Assembly (NCBI GenBank): GCA_903826205.1
Contig: CAIKDP010000073.1
Coordinates: forward strand, 1-64,000
Direction: 5' to 3'
From: Akkermansiaceae bacterium
GTDB lineage: Bacteria; Verrucomicrobiota; Verrucomicrobiia; Verrucomicrobiales; Akkermansiaceae
DNA length: 64,000 nucleotides
A model generated the notes under the pieces. It did no database searches. It saw nothing but the letters and a program-made list of their open reading frames with translations, and was not told the DNA's origin. Positions 39,570 to 48,851 of this stretch are shown one piece after another; positions within the stretch are counted from its first letter, which is position 1, and each line of letters begins with the position of its first letter. The translations under genes and the position numbers were made by a program.

Positions 39570-42014
39570 TCAGGCGGAGCGCTCGTTGGCGAGGGGCTTG
39601 CGGATTTTGGGCGGGGCGGGCGGCGTGTCAGGGAGGACTTTTTCAAGGGCGGCGGCCGGGACCCAGCCGCGGGTCTTGCTGGCAAACGCGATGTAGGCCC
39701 AATCACCGCTCAGACGGATGATTTCGCACAGCGACCCCGGTGGGGCGTCGATGACTTCCGGTGAGGTGCGGGAGGCATCGCTGTGGAGCACCACCTTGTC
39801 CGCGATGATGACCGCTTGCGCGGCAAACGGCGCAAACTGGGAATCGTCCGGGTAATAGCGCCAGCCAAGCAGGCCGGTGGCGGCCAGCAGTGGGGCCACG
39901 ACGAGGGCACAGATGGCGGCAATGCGGATGGGCGCGCCACTGCGGGTGGCGGGAAATACTAACAAGGCGAGGGCGCCCAGCCAGGCACCCGACCAGACGG
40001 CGCCTTGCCAGAAGCTGAGGGGGAAGCGGGCGAGGGCGTATTGATATTCGGGGCGTTGCACGCTGAGGGCACCGCATTTGCGCTCGATGAAGCGGAGGTT
40101 TTGGCGGGACTCTTCATGGCCGGGGTCGCGGGCGAGGGCGCGGCGGTAGTAGAGGGCGGCATGGCCGGGGGAGCCCAGACGGTAACAGGCGTTGCCGATG
40201 TTATAAAGGATGGCGGGCGAGAGCTGGGCATAGTCGCCGGCCGCCAGCCAGTGTTGGATGGCTTCGTCGTATTTGGCCGCATCATAGGCGGCGAGTGCCT
40301 TATTGACGGCGTTTTCCGCCGCACTGGCGCGTGACAGACCGGACAGGGAAAGGGTGGCCAGCAGGATGCAGGCGGTGATTGCCTTGTGCAGTTGCCTGAG
40401 GATTTCCCTGCGGCGTTTGCCAAGGTTGGCTTTGGGTTGTTCCGCGACAAAGCAGAGGTTGTCGCGTTCCGTTAGAATGACCTGCAGCTCGGGACGGGGC
40501 TGTCCGCCGAGCCAGCGTTCGATGAAGGCGCCGGCATTTTTAAGGAACAGGGTGTCGTCGTCGGCTGGCGTGCGGGACAGTTCCTTGAGGGCGCACAATT
40601 CCGCCGCGCGCAGCGGGTCCTTGCGCAGGCGGGGGCGGACGTGCAGCCACAGGGCTTTGGCAATCAGGCCGAGGGCCAGCAATGCGCCGAGGGCGTGGCC
40701 CGCCCATGGCGGCAGTGCCGGATTGTTAGGCAGGAGCCATTCGGCGGGCCGCAGGATGGCCAGAATATCGGTCATGCGCTCGACGGGCACGGGCAACATT
40801 TGTGGCGGGCCGGGCGGGCCGGCGCTTGTGGCTTGGGCGGGCAGGATCTTCAACGGGATGGGCGCGGTGGTGACGCTGCGGTACTGGTTGAGCGCGGGAT
40901 CAAAGAAGGCAAGTTGGAAGGGCGGGATGGACGTTTGCAGGTCGAGCGGCTTGATCAATTGTTGGAAAATAACCGATCCGGACAGGCGCCGGCGCTCGTC
41001 GCCGCGTTGGGTGGCCGTCGCTTCGTAGACTTTCCAGCCCTTGGGATCCTGGAGGCGCGGGGCATGCAGGGTGTCGAGATTGCCGCTGCCGGTGACGATG
41101 ATGTCCACGGAGACGGGATCGCCTTCGCGCACATCCGTTTCGCTGGCGTTGGCCAGCAGGGCGAAGCTGCCGATGGCGTTATCAAAATCGGCGGGCGCGC
41201 CGGGCGGCAGCGGCGTGGTCTCAAATTCAAGTTTTGGAATGGTTAGAAAGGTTTCTTCAGTGACGCGCTGGAGGCTGCCGTCGACGATGAGCTGGGTGGA
41301 GGTGAGGCGCACTTTGGCGGGGCCGATGCCGACCCTGCCGCTGCGCGTGGGAGTGAGGGTGCTGGGATAGGCGAGGGTGACGTAGGGTTTGCCTAACACA
41401 TTGAGCTGGCCCTTCATGTCGCTGGGTTCCAAGCGCCAGCAGGCGATGCCATCGCGCTCGAATTCCGGGATGCCCCAATCTTCCACGTTGATGGCGAGTT
41501 CCCTGGGGATGAAGATCTTGATTTCCGTGGGAACCGCCTCGCCCTCATACGGGTGGTCCTTGAGGATATGGAAGCCGGCGGCGTAGCGCAGGGTGCGTCC
41601 GGCCACACGGATCTCGCTCCACTGCAACTCATCGGGATTGAAGACGCTGAACTCGATCGGCTCGGTGCGCGACTTGAGGCCGTTGGCGATGACTTCCACG
41701 GCGGGGATGGTGTGGCGGCCCACCGCGTAACTTTCGATCAGGTATTGATAGAAATACTCGATCCGCCGGCCCGGTGCCTGCCGCGGGATGGCGGAAGGCA
41801 GCGCCGCCTTGATGGAAACATTGGGAATGTTAGGGATCACCGGCATGGTGTCCGGCGGGCGTCCGGGCAGGGTGATTTCCAGATAGGCTTGTTCGCCCCG
41901 GGCGAGGTGGCGGGTGGTGAGTTGCGCCGAGAGTTGGGCGGCCGCGGGTTGGGCACCGCACAAGCCGAGCGCAAGGGTGGCGAAAATGGCAATCCGATGT
42001 TTCCAAGCTGTCAT
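39570..42014 (-). CDS. BatD-like protein with fused TPR and SH3-like (BatE-like) C-terminal part
   Basis: N-terminal BatD (signal peptide, QLSAQLTTRHLARGEQAYLEITLPG), middle TM, then TPR (NKALAAYDAAKYDEAIQHWLAAGDY...YNIGNACYRLGSPGHAALYYRRAL) and SH3-like VVLHSDASRTSPEVIDAPPGSLCEIIRLSGDWAYIAF. Confidence 0.82.
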   Translation of the reverse strand: MTAWKHRIAIFATLALGLCGAQPAAAQLSAQLTTRHLARGEQAYLEITLPGRPPDTMPVIPNIPNVSIKAALPSAIPRQAPGRRIEYFYQYLIESYAVGRHTIPAVEVIANGLKSRTEPIEFSVFNPDELQWSEIRVAGRTLRYAAGFHILKDHPYEGEAVPTEIKIFIPRELAINVEDWGIPEFERDGIACWRLEPSDMKGQLNVLGKPYVTLAYPSTLTPTRSGRVGIGPAKVRLTSTQLIVDGSLQRVTEETFLTIPKLEFETTPLPPGAPADFDNAIGSFALLANASETDVREGDPVSVDIIVTGSGNLDTLHAPRLQDPKGWKVYEATATQRGDERRRLSGSVIFQQLIKPLDLQTSIPPFQLAFFDPALNQYRSVTTAPIPLKILPAQATSAGPPGPPQMLPVPVERMTDILAILRPAEWLLPNNPALPPWAGHALGALLALGLIAKALWLHVRPRLRKDPLRAAELCALKELSRTPADDDTLFLKNAGAFIERWLGGQPRPELQVILTERDNLCFVAEQPKANLGKRRREILRQLHKAITACILLATLSLSGLSRASAAENAVNKALAAYDAAKYDEAIQHWLAAGDYAQLSPAILYNIGNACYRLGSPGHAALYYRRALARDPGHEESRQNLRFIERKCGALSVQRPEYQYALARFPLSFWQGAVWSGAWLGALALLVFPATRSGAPIRIAAICALVVAPLLAATGLLGWRYYPDDSQFAPFAAQAVIIADKVVLHSDASRTSPEVIDAPPGSLCEIIRLSGDWAYIAFASKTRGWVPAAALEKVLPDTPPAPPKIRKPLANERSA

Positions 42015-42018
42015 GATG

Positions 42019-44001
42019 TTACCAATCTTTTTCCGGGTTGTTGTATTCGATGCGTCCGGGGCGCAGCGGGCCTTTTTCCAAGTCGGCATTGTCACCGAGG
42101 ATCCGCCGGGCGTGTTCTTCCGGTGTTTCATCGGGCTTGGCGGCGTCAGGGTCGTCTGGCGGATTGTCCTCAGCCTTCGGGGCGCCTTGCTTGCCATTTT
42201 TCCCGGGATCACCGCTGGCGTCGTCACCGGACTTGTCCTTGGGTGGCTTGCCCGTGTCGCCCTGCGCGCCGGGATCCTTGGGCTTGTCTGAAGCCTTGTC
42301 CTTGTCGTCTGGCTTGGGCTCCCCGGTGCCGTCGGATTCCCCGGGGTTTCCCGGCTGCGGGCTGGGTTGGGGTTCCGGGATCGCCTGTTGGGTTTGCTCG
42401 CGCTCCTTGTCTAACAATTCCCTGAGCCGCCGCAGATAGGTGAGGGTGGTCTCGTGGTTGTGGCGGATATCCTGTTGGGTTGGATCATTGGCGAGGGCGG
42501 ATTCATAGTGCGTGGCGGCATCCGCCCAGTTGATGATAAGGGATTCGAGTGCGGCGAGGCCTTGGGTGTCGCCATCGCTTGGGGCATCGGCCTTGAGCAC
42601 TTGGGCGAGGCGGGTTTGGACCAGGGTGTCGAAGCGGGCGAGGTCCGGGATGGGCTTGGGAGCGGTGGGGTAGACTTCCGCGGTGAGGGTGAGCCAGCCG
42701 AGTTGGAACAGGCTGTTGGCAAGGCCGAAGTGGGCGCTGGCAATGACGGCGGGGTCGTGCGAGAGGAGAGCGCCGCTGAATGCCTGACGTGCGCCGGGGA
42801 AGTCCTGTGCGCGGTAAGCGGCAGTGCCTTCGCCGAGTCGGTAGCGGGCGGCACGCTCGGGGGATTTGGTATCACCGGCGAGTTGGCGAAACGCCTCCCT
42901 GGCGGGTGCGTAGCGGCCTGCGGCGAGGTCCTTGGCGGCGGCGGAATCGTCCGCACAGGCATCGGTGGGCAGGGCGCTCAGGGAGATGGCCAGCACGGTC
43001 ATGGCCTTGATGCCGCGCCAGCGCGTGCCGGCGACGACCGCGACGAGGAGAAAGAGAATGGCCGGCAGGACCAGCCACTGGTAAAACTCAATGGCGAGAC
43101 GACGTTCGCGGCCCTGCATCTCGAAGGCATCCAAGTCCCGGGCGGCGAGTTTGACCATGGCGGGAATATCCGTGCCACTGCCGGCCAGCGCGTAGCGGCC
43201 GTTGGTGTCGGTGGCGAGTTTGCGCAGGATTTCGGGTTGCAGGCTGCTGAGGACCACCTTGCCCTTGCGATCCACCATGTTGCTGTTAGGGAAATCCGGG
43301 TTGGGCACATAGGCCCCGTCTTCGGTGCCGACGCCGATGGCGAAGATATAGACGCCGGATTTTTTGGCTTCGTCGATCACGGCGTTGAGGTTGCCATCGT
43401 GTTTTTCGCCGTCGCTCAGGAGGATGAGGGCGTTGTTTTTCTGGCCGGTTTCCTTGAGGGTGCCGATGGCCAGCCGGATGGCGGCGCTCAGATTGGAGCC
43501 GCCAAGGGGAACCCATGTCTCATCGATTTGTTCGATGGTTTCGCGGACCGCCGCGTGGTCGATGGTCAAGGGCGCAAACACATTCGGACTGCCGGCAAAT
43601 CCGATGAGGCCGATGCGTTCGTTAGGCAGGGCTTCCATCAATTCGTAGATGACAACTTTGGCTTGGGCCAGACGGTCGGGTTTGACGTCCTTGACGCGCA
43701 TGCTGCGGGATAGATCGAGGGCGATGAGGACGTTGCGGCCGATGGACTTTTCGGTTTTTGTGTCGACTCCGCCCTGGGGGCTGGCCATCGCCACAATGAG
43801 GGTGGCACACGCGGCGAACAAAAAGCCGAGCGCAAACCAACGCGGCAGGGCACTGGCGCGGCGCAGCAACATGTCGCGCAGACGCGCCGCGACAAACTCG
43901 CCCCATTGCTTGTGCCGCAGCCGCCCCACGAGCAGCGCGCCCGCTCCCAGCAAGGGCAGCAGGGCCAGCAGCATGAGCCAGGCGGGTTGGGCAAGATGCA
44001 T
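42019..44001 (-). CDS. BatB-like VWA protein fused to BatC-like TPR and acidic Pro-rich tail
   Basis: ALDLSRSMRVKDVKPDRLAQAKVVI (VWA MIDAS), ILLSDGEKHDG, then TPR-like repeats and a PEPQPSPQPGNPGESDGTGEPKPDDKDK tail. Confidence 0.85.
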   Translation of the reverse strand: MHLAQPAWLMLLALLPLLGAGALLVGRLRHKQWGEFVAARLRDMLLRRASALPRWFALGFLFAACATLIVAMASPQGGVDTKTEKSIGRNVLIALDLSRSMRVKDVKPDRLAQAKVVIYELMEALPNERIGLIGFAGSPNVFAPLTIDHAAVRETIEQIDETWVPLGGSNLSAAIRLAIGTLKETGQKNNALILLSDGEKHDGNLNAVIDEAKKSGVYIFAIGVGTEDGAYVPNPDFPNSNMVDRKGKVVLSSLQPEILRKLATDTNGRYALAGSGTDIPAMVKLAARDLDAFEMQGRERRLAIEFYQWLVLPAILFLLVAVVAGTRWRGIKAMTVLAISLSALPTDACADDSAAAKDLAAGRYAPAREAFRQLAGDTKSPERAARYRLGEGTAAYRAQDFPGARQAFSGALLSHDPAVIASAHFGLANSLFQLGWLTLTAEVYPTAPKPIPDLARFDTLVQTRLAQVLKADAPSDGDTQGLAALESLIINWADAATHYESALANDPTQQDIRHNHETTLTYLRRLRELLDKEREQTQQAIPEPQPSPQPGNPGESDGTGEPKPDDKDKASDKPKDPGAQGDTGKPPKDKSGDDASGDPGKNGKQGAPKAEDNPPDDPDAAKPDETPEEHARRILGDNADLEKGPLRPGRIEYNNPEKDW

Positions 44002-44006
44002 GAACG

Positions 44007-45023
44007 TCAGGGTGAGGGGGCGGGATTCAAGGCCATGATGCCTGCGGCGGCCAGCGCGGCCAAAATGGCCGCTCCAACAAACCATGGAAACAGCTCGTTG
44101 TCATCCATGACGGCATGACTTTGGGTGTCGCTTTTTTCCAGCCGGTCAATGGTGTGGAATGTGGATTCCAAGGCTTCGAGTTGTTGCGCCCAAAAATGTT
44201 CGGCACCGGTGAGGCGGGCGATTTCGCGCAGGGTGGGCAAATCGAACTCCTGGCGGGGAAACGCCTGGATGCTGCCGGGAACGCGACCTTCCTCGGTGCC
44301 GATGGCGACGGTGTAGATTCGGATGCCGAGGGTCTTGGCATGGGCGGCGGCTTCAAGGGGGGAGATTTTTCCGGAGTTGCTGGCCCCATCGGTGATGAGG
44401 ACGATGATCTTGCTCTTGGATTTACGGGAGTCCAAACGCAGCGCGGCGGCAGAGAGGGCCGAGCCGATGGCGGTGCCGGATTCCTTGACAGTGCCGAGGT
44501 TGCGACGGTCATTGAGGCGCAGTTCCTTGAGACTGTTGCGCAGCCATTGGTGGTCCAGCGTGATGGGACTGGCCGAGACCGGCCGGCCCGCAAAGGCGAC
44601 CAACCCGATGCGATCATCGGGCCGGCGGCTGATGAAATCATCGACCACCTGCTTGGCCGCGTCAATCCGGCTGATGGTCCCGCCCTTGAAGTTGAAGTCG
44701 TCAATCGCCATCGAGAGCGAGGTGTCGAAGGCGATCATGATATCAATGCCGCTGGCGTTGCGGCTTTGGTATTGATTGCGCCATACCGGGCGGGCCATGG
44801 CGAGGATGGCCGTGACCAGTGCCAGATAGGCGAGCGGCAGCCCGAAATTCCACGCACTCTGGCGCACCTGGCGGCCGAGACTGACCAGCACCGAGAGATT
44901 GGGGAAAACCACGGCGGCGGCGGCCCCGCGGCCACGGCGCAACACAATGAGCATGAGCGCCGGTAGCAGCAGCAGCAGCCAGCCGGGTTGGGCAAATCGG
45001 AAATGGACGAGGAAGGCTTGCAT
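44007..45023 (-). CDS. BatA-like VWA domain protein
   Basis: IDIMIAFDTSLSMAIDDFNFKGGTISRIDAAKQVVDDFI, IVLITDGASNSG, membrane helices at both ends. Confidence 0.87.
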   Translation of the reverse strand: MQAFLVHFRFAQPGWLLLLLPALMLIVLRRGRGAAAAVVFPNLSVLVSLGRQVRQSAWNFGLPLAYLALVTAILAMARPVWRNQYQSRNASGIDIMIAFDTSLSMAIDDFNFKGGTISRIDAAKQVVDDFISRRPDDRIGLVAFAGRPVSASPITLDHQWLRNSLKELRLNDRRNLGTVKESGTAIGSALSAAALRLDSRKSKSKIIVLITDGASNSGKISPLEAAAHAKTLGIRIYTVAIGTEEGRVPGSIQAFPRQEFDLPTLREIARLTGAEHFWAQQLEALESTFHTIDRLEKSDTQSHAVMDDNELFPWFVGAAILAALAAAGIMALNPAPSP

Positions 45024-45024
45024 T

Positions 45025-45534
45025 TCAATCGTGGAAGCCGTGATGCAGTTTATCTAACAATCCGCGCGCGGTGCTGACGACCGCGGTGGCTGCCATGTCC
45101 GGGTCTTGCGGGGCATACTTGAGCGCGGCGAGTTGCGCGAAGCCGGTGGCGCAGGCGGCGCGCGCGGATTCGCTCAGGGCCTTGAGCGCGTCCTGTCTGG
45201 AGATGAATTCCTCATGGGTCTCAAACAGCGCCGGGTCATGGGCGGCGAGCGCGAGATACTGGCGCAGAATCAGCGACGCTTGCACGGCGGCCTCACGGGC
45301 CTGCACCGCCGTGATTTTCTCCAGCGCGCAGGTGGCTTCTTGGTAGGCGAGAAGGCGCACATCACGCGGGTGGCCGGGGGTGCGCCGCCGCCGCCGCCAG
45401 ACGAGCCATGCGCTGACCAGCACAAGAGTTAGAAACGCCGCCGCGAACCATCCTGCCACGGAATATTCATGCGGCAGCAGTGGCTCCGGGCTTGCCGGTT
45501 CCTTGAGTTCATAGGTGGCGTGGGCTTCTCCCAT
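45025..45534 (-). CDS. DUF4381-like membrane protein of the Bat operon
   Basis: Single N-terminal TM FAAAFLTLVLVSAWLVWRRRRR followed by helical domain; operon position. Confidence 0.6.
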   Translation of the reverse strand: MGEAHATYELKEPASPEPLLPHEYSVAGWFAAAFLTLVLVSAWLVWRRRRRTPGHPRDVRLLAYQEATCALEKITAVQAREAAVQASLILRQYLALAAHDPALFETHEEFISRQDALKALSESARAACATGFAQLAALKYAPQDPDMAATAVVSTARGLLDKLHHGFHD

Positions 45535-45570
45535 GTGTGGCTCAGAAATTGACCCGCTGGCTGGATGTTC

Positions 45571-46464
45571 TCATCTCGGTTTGTGGTGACCGTGGCGTTT
45601 GAGGAGTTGATGCAGGGCTGGCAGCGGATCGCGGGTGGTGCTGAGCCTGGCGGAATCGATGGCATGCTTCTTCAGGATCATGGCCACGCCCTCGCGGTGC
45701 CGCTGCGTGAGTTTTTCATAGCCCATGCGCAGGTTGGCATTGGACGTGTGGACGCAGGTTTCATAGCCGGTTTCCGGGTCCACCATGATGACCTTGCCGG
45801 CGTTGGGCAGCCGGCTTTCAAGGGGATCGGCCACGTCCAGCGCGATGGTTTCATGCTTGCGGGCAAGTTTGCCCAGGGGGCGGTCGAGCGGGTCGGAGTG
45901 GAAATCTGATAGCAGGAAAACCAATGCGCGGCGGCGCAGCGTGCGGACCAGAAAATCGCAGGCGTCCTTGATGGAAGTGCCAGGCCGTGTCGGGTTGGCG
46001 GTTAGAATCTCGCGCACCAAGCGCAGCAGATGGCGCGATCCCTTGGCGGGTGGCACATACAGCAGCGGGACATCGGCAAACGCGAGGAGTCCGACCTTGT
46101 CGCCGTTTTGCAGGGCGCTGAAACCGAGGATGGCCGCGGCTTCCGCCGCCACTTCGCGCTTGCTGAGGCTGTGGCTGCCATAGTCGGTGGAGCCTGAGAC
46201 ATCCACGGCGAGGATGACCGAGAGTTCGCGCTCCTCGCGGAACACCCTGACAAAAGCCTGGTTCATGCGGGCGGTGACATTCCAATCGATGAAGCGGACT
46301 TCATCGCCGTGCTGGTATTCCCGGAAGTCCTCGAAGTCGAGCCCCTGGCCGCGAAACGACGCGCGGTATTCACCGGAAAACGATTCGCGCACCAAGCGCC
46401 GGGCCCTGAGTTCGAGCTTGCGCACGCGGGCCATCATTTCCTCGATTTGTTCTTCAGTGAGCAT
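45571..46464 (-). CDS. DUF58 domain protein
   Basis: FSGEYRASFRGQGLDFEDFREYQHGDEVRFIDWNVTARMNQAFVRVFREERELSVILAVDVSGSTDYG is the DUF58 signature. Start set to MLTEEQIEEMM; the longer ORF reads into the leader repeat. Confidence 0.93.
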   Translation of the reverse strand: MLTEEQIEEMMARVRKLELRARRLVRESFSGEYRASFRGQGLDFEDFREYQHGDEVRFIDWNVTARMNQAFVRVFREERELSVILAVDVSGSTDYGSHSLSKREVAAEAAAILGFSALQNGDKVGLLAFADVPLLYVPPAKGSRHLLRLVREILTANPTRPGTSIKDACDFLVRTLRRRALVFLLSDFHSDPLDRPLGKLARKHETIALDVADPLESRLPNAGKVIMVDPETGYETCVHTSNANLRMGYEKLTQRHREGVAMILKKHAIDSARLSTTRDPLPALHQLLKRHGHHKPR

Positions 46465-46474
46465 GGGGGAAGGA

Positions 46475-46505
46475 ATTTGAGATTTCAAATTTGAAATTTC
46501 AAATG
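46475..46505. repeat. AAATCTC-type AT-rich leader repeat between the MoxR and DUF58 genes
   Basis: atttgagatttcaaatttgaaatttcaaatg; minus strand reads ...TTTCAAATTTGAAATCTCAAATTCCTTCCCCCATG. Confidence 0.9.
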
Positions 46506-46507
46506 GC

Positions 46508-47515
46508 TCACGGCACGGAGATTTTGCTGAGGATGCGGCTGATGATGGCATCCGTGGTGATTTCCTCGGCCTCCGCTTCGTAGGTGAGGAGGATGCGGTG
46601 GCGCAGCACGTCATGGGCCATGTCCTTGACATCCTGTGGGGTGACAAAGGCGCGGCCCTGCATGAAGGCCCGGGCGCGGGCGGTGAGCGCGAGGTTGATG
46701 GTGCCTCGCGGTGAGGCCCCGGCGCGGATCAGGTTTTTCATCGGGATATCCACTTTGGCAGGGAAGCGGGTGGTGTGGATGAGTTGCACGATGTATTGGC
46801 GCACCGCGGGGTCGATGTAGATCTGGTTGACCAGCTCACGCGAGGCGGCCACCTGCTCGGGGGTGGCGACGTGTTGTGTCTGATAGGGCGGGGCCGAAGT
46901 CGCCATGCGGTCGAGGATCGTCAGTTCTTCATCCTTGCTGGGATAGCCGACGCTGACTTTGAGCAGGAAGCGGTCGAGTTGGGCTTCGGGGAGTTGATAG
47001 GTGCCTTCCTGATCGATCGGGTTCTGGGTGGCGAGCACGAGGAACGGTTGGGGCAGGGGATAGGAGCGGTCCCCGAGGGTCACCTGGCGCTCCTGCATCG
47101 CCTCCAGCAATGCGGATTGGACTTTGGCCGGCGCGCGATTGATTTCATCGGCAAGGATCAGATTGTTGAAAATCGGGCCGAGTTTGGGTTCGAAGCGGGT
47201 CCCCTGGGGATGATAGACCATGGTGCCCACCAAGTCGGCCGGCAGCAAATCCGGGGTGAATTGGAAGCGCGCGAAGGTGGCATGAATCGACCCGGAAAGG
47301 GCTTTGACGGCGAGCGTCTTGGCCAGACCCGGCATGCCTTCCAGCAGGATGTGGCCGTTGCAGAGCAGACCGATGAGCAAGCGGTCCACCAACTCGGCCT
47401 GCCCCACCAGGACCTGGGCCATTTCGTTTTTCACGTCCTGAATCCAACCGCTGGTGGCGGCGATGTGTTGTTGCAAGGTTTCGGTTGTCATCGGGTTGCT
47501 GGCAGAGCTTGACAT
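46508..47515 (-). CDS. MoxR-family AAA+ ATPase
   Basis: GHILLEGMPGLAKTLAVKAL, LADEINRAPAKVQSALLEAMQERQVT, PFLVLATQNPIDQEGTYQLPEAQLDRFLLK. Confidence 0.95.
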   Translation of the reverse strand: MSSSASNPMTTETLQQHIAATSGWIQDVKNEMAQVLVGQAELVDRLLIGLLCNGHILLEGMPGLAKTLAVKALSGSIHATFARFQFTPDLLPADLVGTMVYHPQGTRFEPKLGPIFNNLILADEINRAPAKVQSALLEAMQERQVTLGDRSYPLPQPFLVLATQNPIDQEGTYQLPEAQLDRFLLKVSVGYPSKDEELTILDRMATSAPPYQTQHVATPEQVAASRELVNQIYIDPAVRQYIVQLIHTTRFPAKVDIPMKNLIRAGASPRGTINLALTARARAFMQGRAFVTPQDVKDMAHDVLRHRILLTYEAEAEEITTDAIISRILSKISVP

Positions 47516-47650
47516 GAGAATGGCGCAGTGCAAACGCCAAAGCGCATGATAACCACGAGAAATCCGCGGTTTCCCCCGTTGGCACAAGGGCGCACGCGTG
47601 CCATGTCGGGAACGGGCAAACCTTGCAAGCCGCTGGCAGGAGGGGCCGGA

Positions 47651-47971
47651 TCAGCCGCCGATGTCGGTGCGACCGGAGAGCTGGGCTCCTTCCTCCATCG
47701 AAAACACCTTGGATTTGATGTCGCCGTTGACGCGGGATTTATCCCGCAGTTCACAACGCTGGGAGGTGATTTTACCTTCGACTTTGCCGTAAACCTTCAC
47801 TTCGCCGGCCGTGATGTCGCCCGCAATCGCGGCGTTTTCGCCGATGGTCACACGACCTTTGTCAGACATGATTTCACCGGTGATCTTGCCATCGATGATC
47901 ATGTCATTGGTGAAGCGGATGGAACCGGTGATTTCGATTCCGTTGGAGAGGACGTTGGTCGGGTTGGCCAT
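47651..47971 (-). CDS. bactofilin-family protein
   Basis: GIEITGSIRFTNDMIIDGKITGEIMSDKGRVTIGENAAIAGDITAGEVKVYGKVEGKI beta-helical repeat. Confidence 0.92.
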   Translation of the reverse strand: MANPTNVLSNGIEITGSIRFTNDMIIDGKITGEIMSDKGRVTIGENAAIAGDITAGEVKVYGKVEGKITSQRCELRDKSRVNGDIKSKVFSMEEGAQLSGRTDIGG

Positions 47972-48090
47972 GACGGGGGAAATTGAGCAGAACGACCGCA
48001 GGCTGGCAATGCAAAAGAGATTTTACCCGAATTTGCGTGATTTTATTTGCCACCGCGCTACAACTCGCCACAGATCATCAGCTTACGACC

Positions 48091-48816
48091 ATGCCACGCG
48101 TCACCATCACCGCACCCAGCAAGACTCCGCAACCTTATCGGTTCCAGCTCGATCGCCAGGTGGTGCTGATCGGCCGCGGCAGCGAGAATGACATTGCGGT
48201 GGATTGCAGCTCCATGTCCGTGCGGCATGCCGAGATGTTGCGCGTCGAGGGCGGCTACAAGTTGCGCGACCATGGATCGACCAATGGCATCAAGCTGGAT
48301 GGCAAACGCTGCGAGGAGGTGGTCCTGCGCGATGGCCTCAGCGTGAAGCTGGGCGATGTGCTGTTTGATTTCCAATTGAGCGAGGAGGAACGCGAGGCGC
48401 TGGCCCGCGAAAAAGTGTTGGACGAGGCGCCCGTCTTCAAGGAGGAGCCAAAGCCGGTGACCGACGTAGAGTCATCCGAGTCGTCGGAGGAGCCGAAGAA
48501 GAAGACCGCCGGTTCGGCCTCGGGCGGGGGGCGTGGGTTCATGATCTTTGTGGGGCTGTTGCTGTTTGCCTTGCTGGCCTTTATCTGCGGCCTGTCCCTC
48601 CGTCATTATATGCAAACCGGGGGCTCCTTGTTAGGCGCCATTCAGTCCAAGACCAAAACCCTCAAAGCCAACCGGGAGGCCCAAGGCGCACCCGCTCCGC
48701 TGGCTCCCGCACCGGATGCCTCAGTGCCGGTGAATCCCGCCCCCGCAGTACCCGTCGAGCCCGCCCCCGCGGCACCCGTCGAGCCCGCGGCGAATGCGAA
48801 TTCCCCAACTTCGTGA
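48091..48816 (+). CDS. FHA domain membrane protein with Ala/Pro-rich C-terminus
   Basis: VVLIGRGSENDIAVDCSSMSVRHAEMLRVEGGYKLRDHGSTNGIKLDGKR (FHA); single TM; PAPAVPVEPAPAAPVEP tail. Confidence 0.92.
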   Translation: MPRVTITAPSKTPQPYRFQLDRQVVLIGRGSENDIAVDCSSMSVRHAEMLRVEGGYKLRDHGSTNGIKLDGKRCEEVVLRDGLSVKLGDVLFDFQLSEEEREALAREKVLDEAPVFKEEPKPVTDVESSESSEEPKKKTAGSASGGGRGFMIFVGLLLFALLAFICGLSLRHYMQTGGSLLGAIQSKTKTLKANREAQGAPAPLAPAPDASVPVNPAPAVPVEPAPAAPVEPAANANSPTS

Positions 48817-48851
48817 TTTCCATCAGCGGGTAAATCCGCCATGCTGCGGCC

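Noticed and set aside
42454-43713. 419-aa ORF antisense to the BatB/C gene
   Set aside because: Shadow ORF; VWA protein on the minus strand is well supported.
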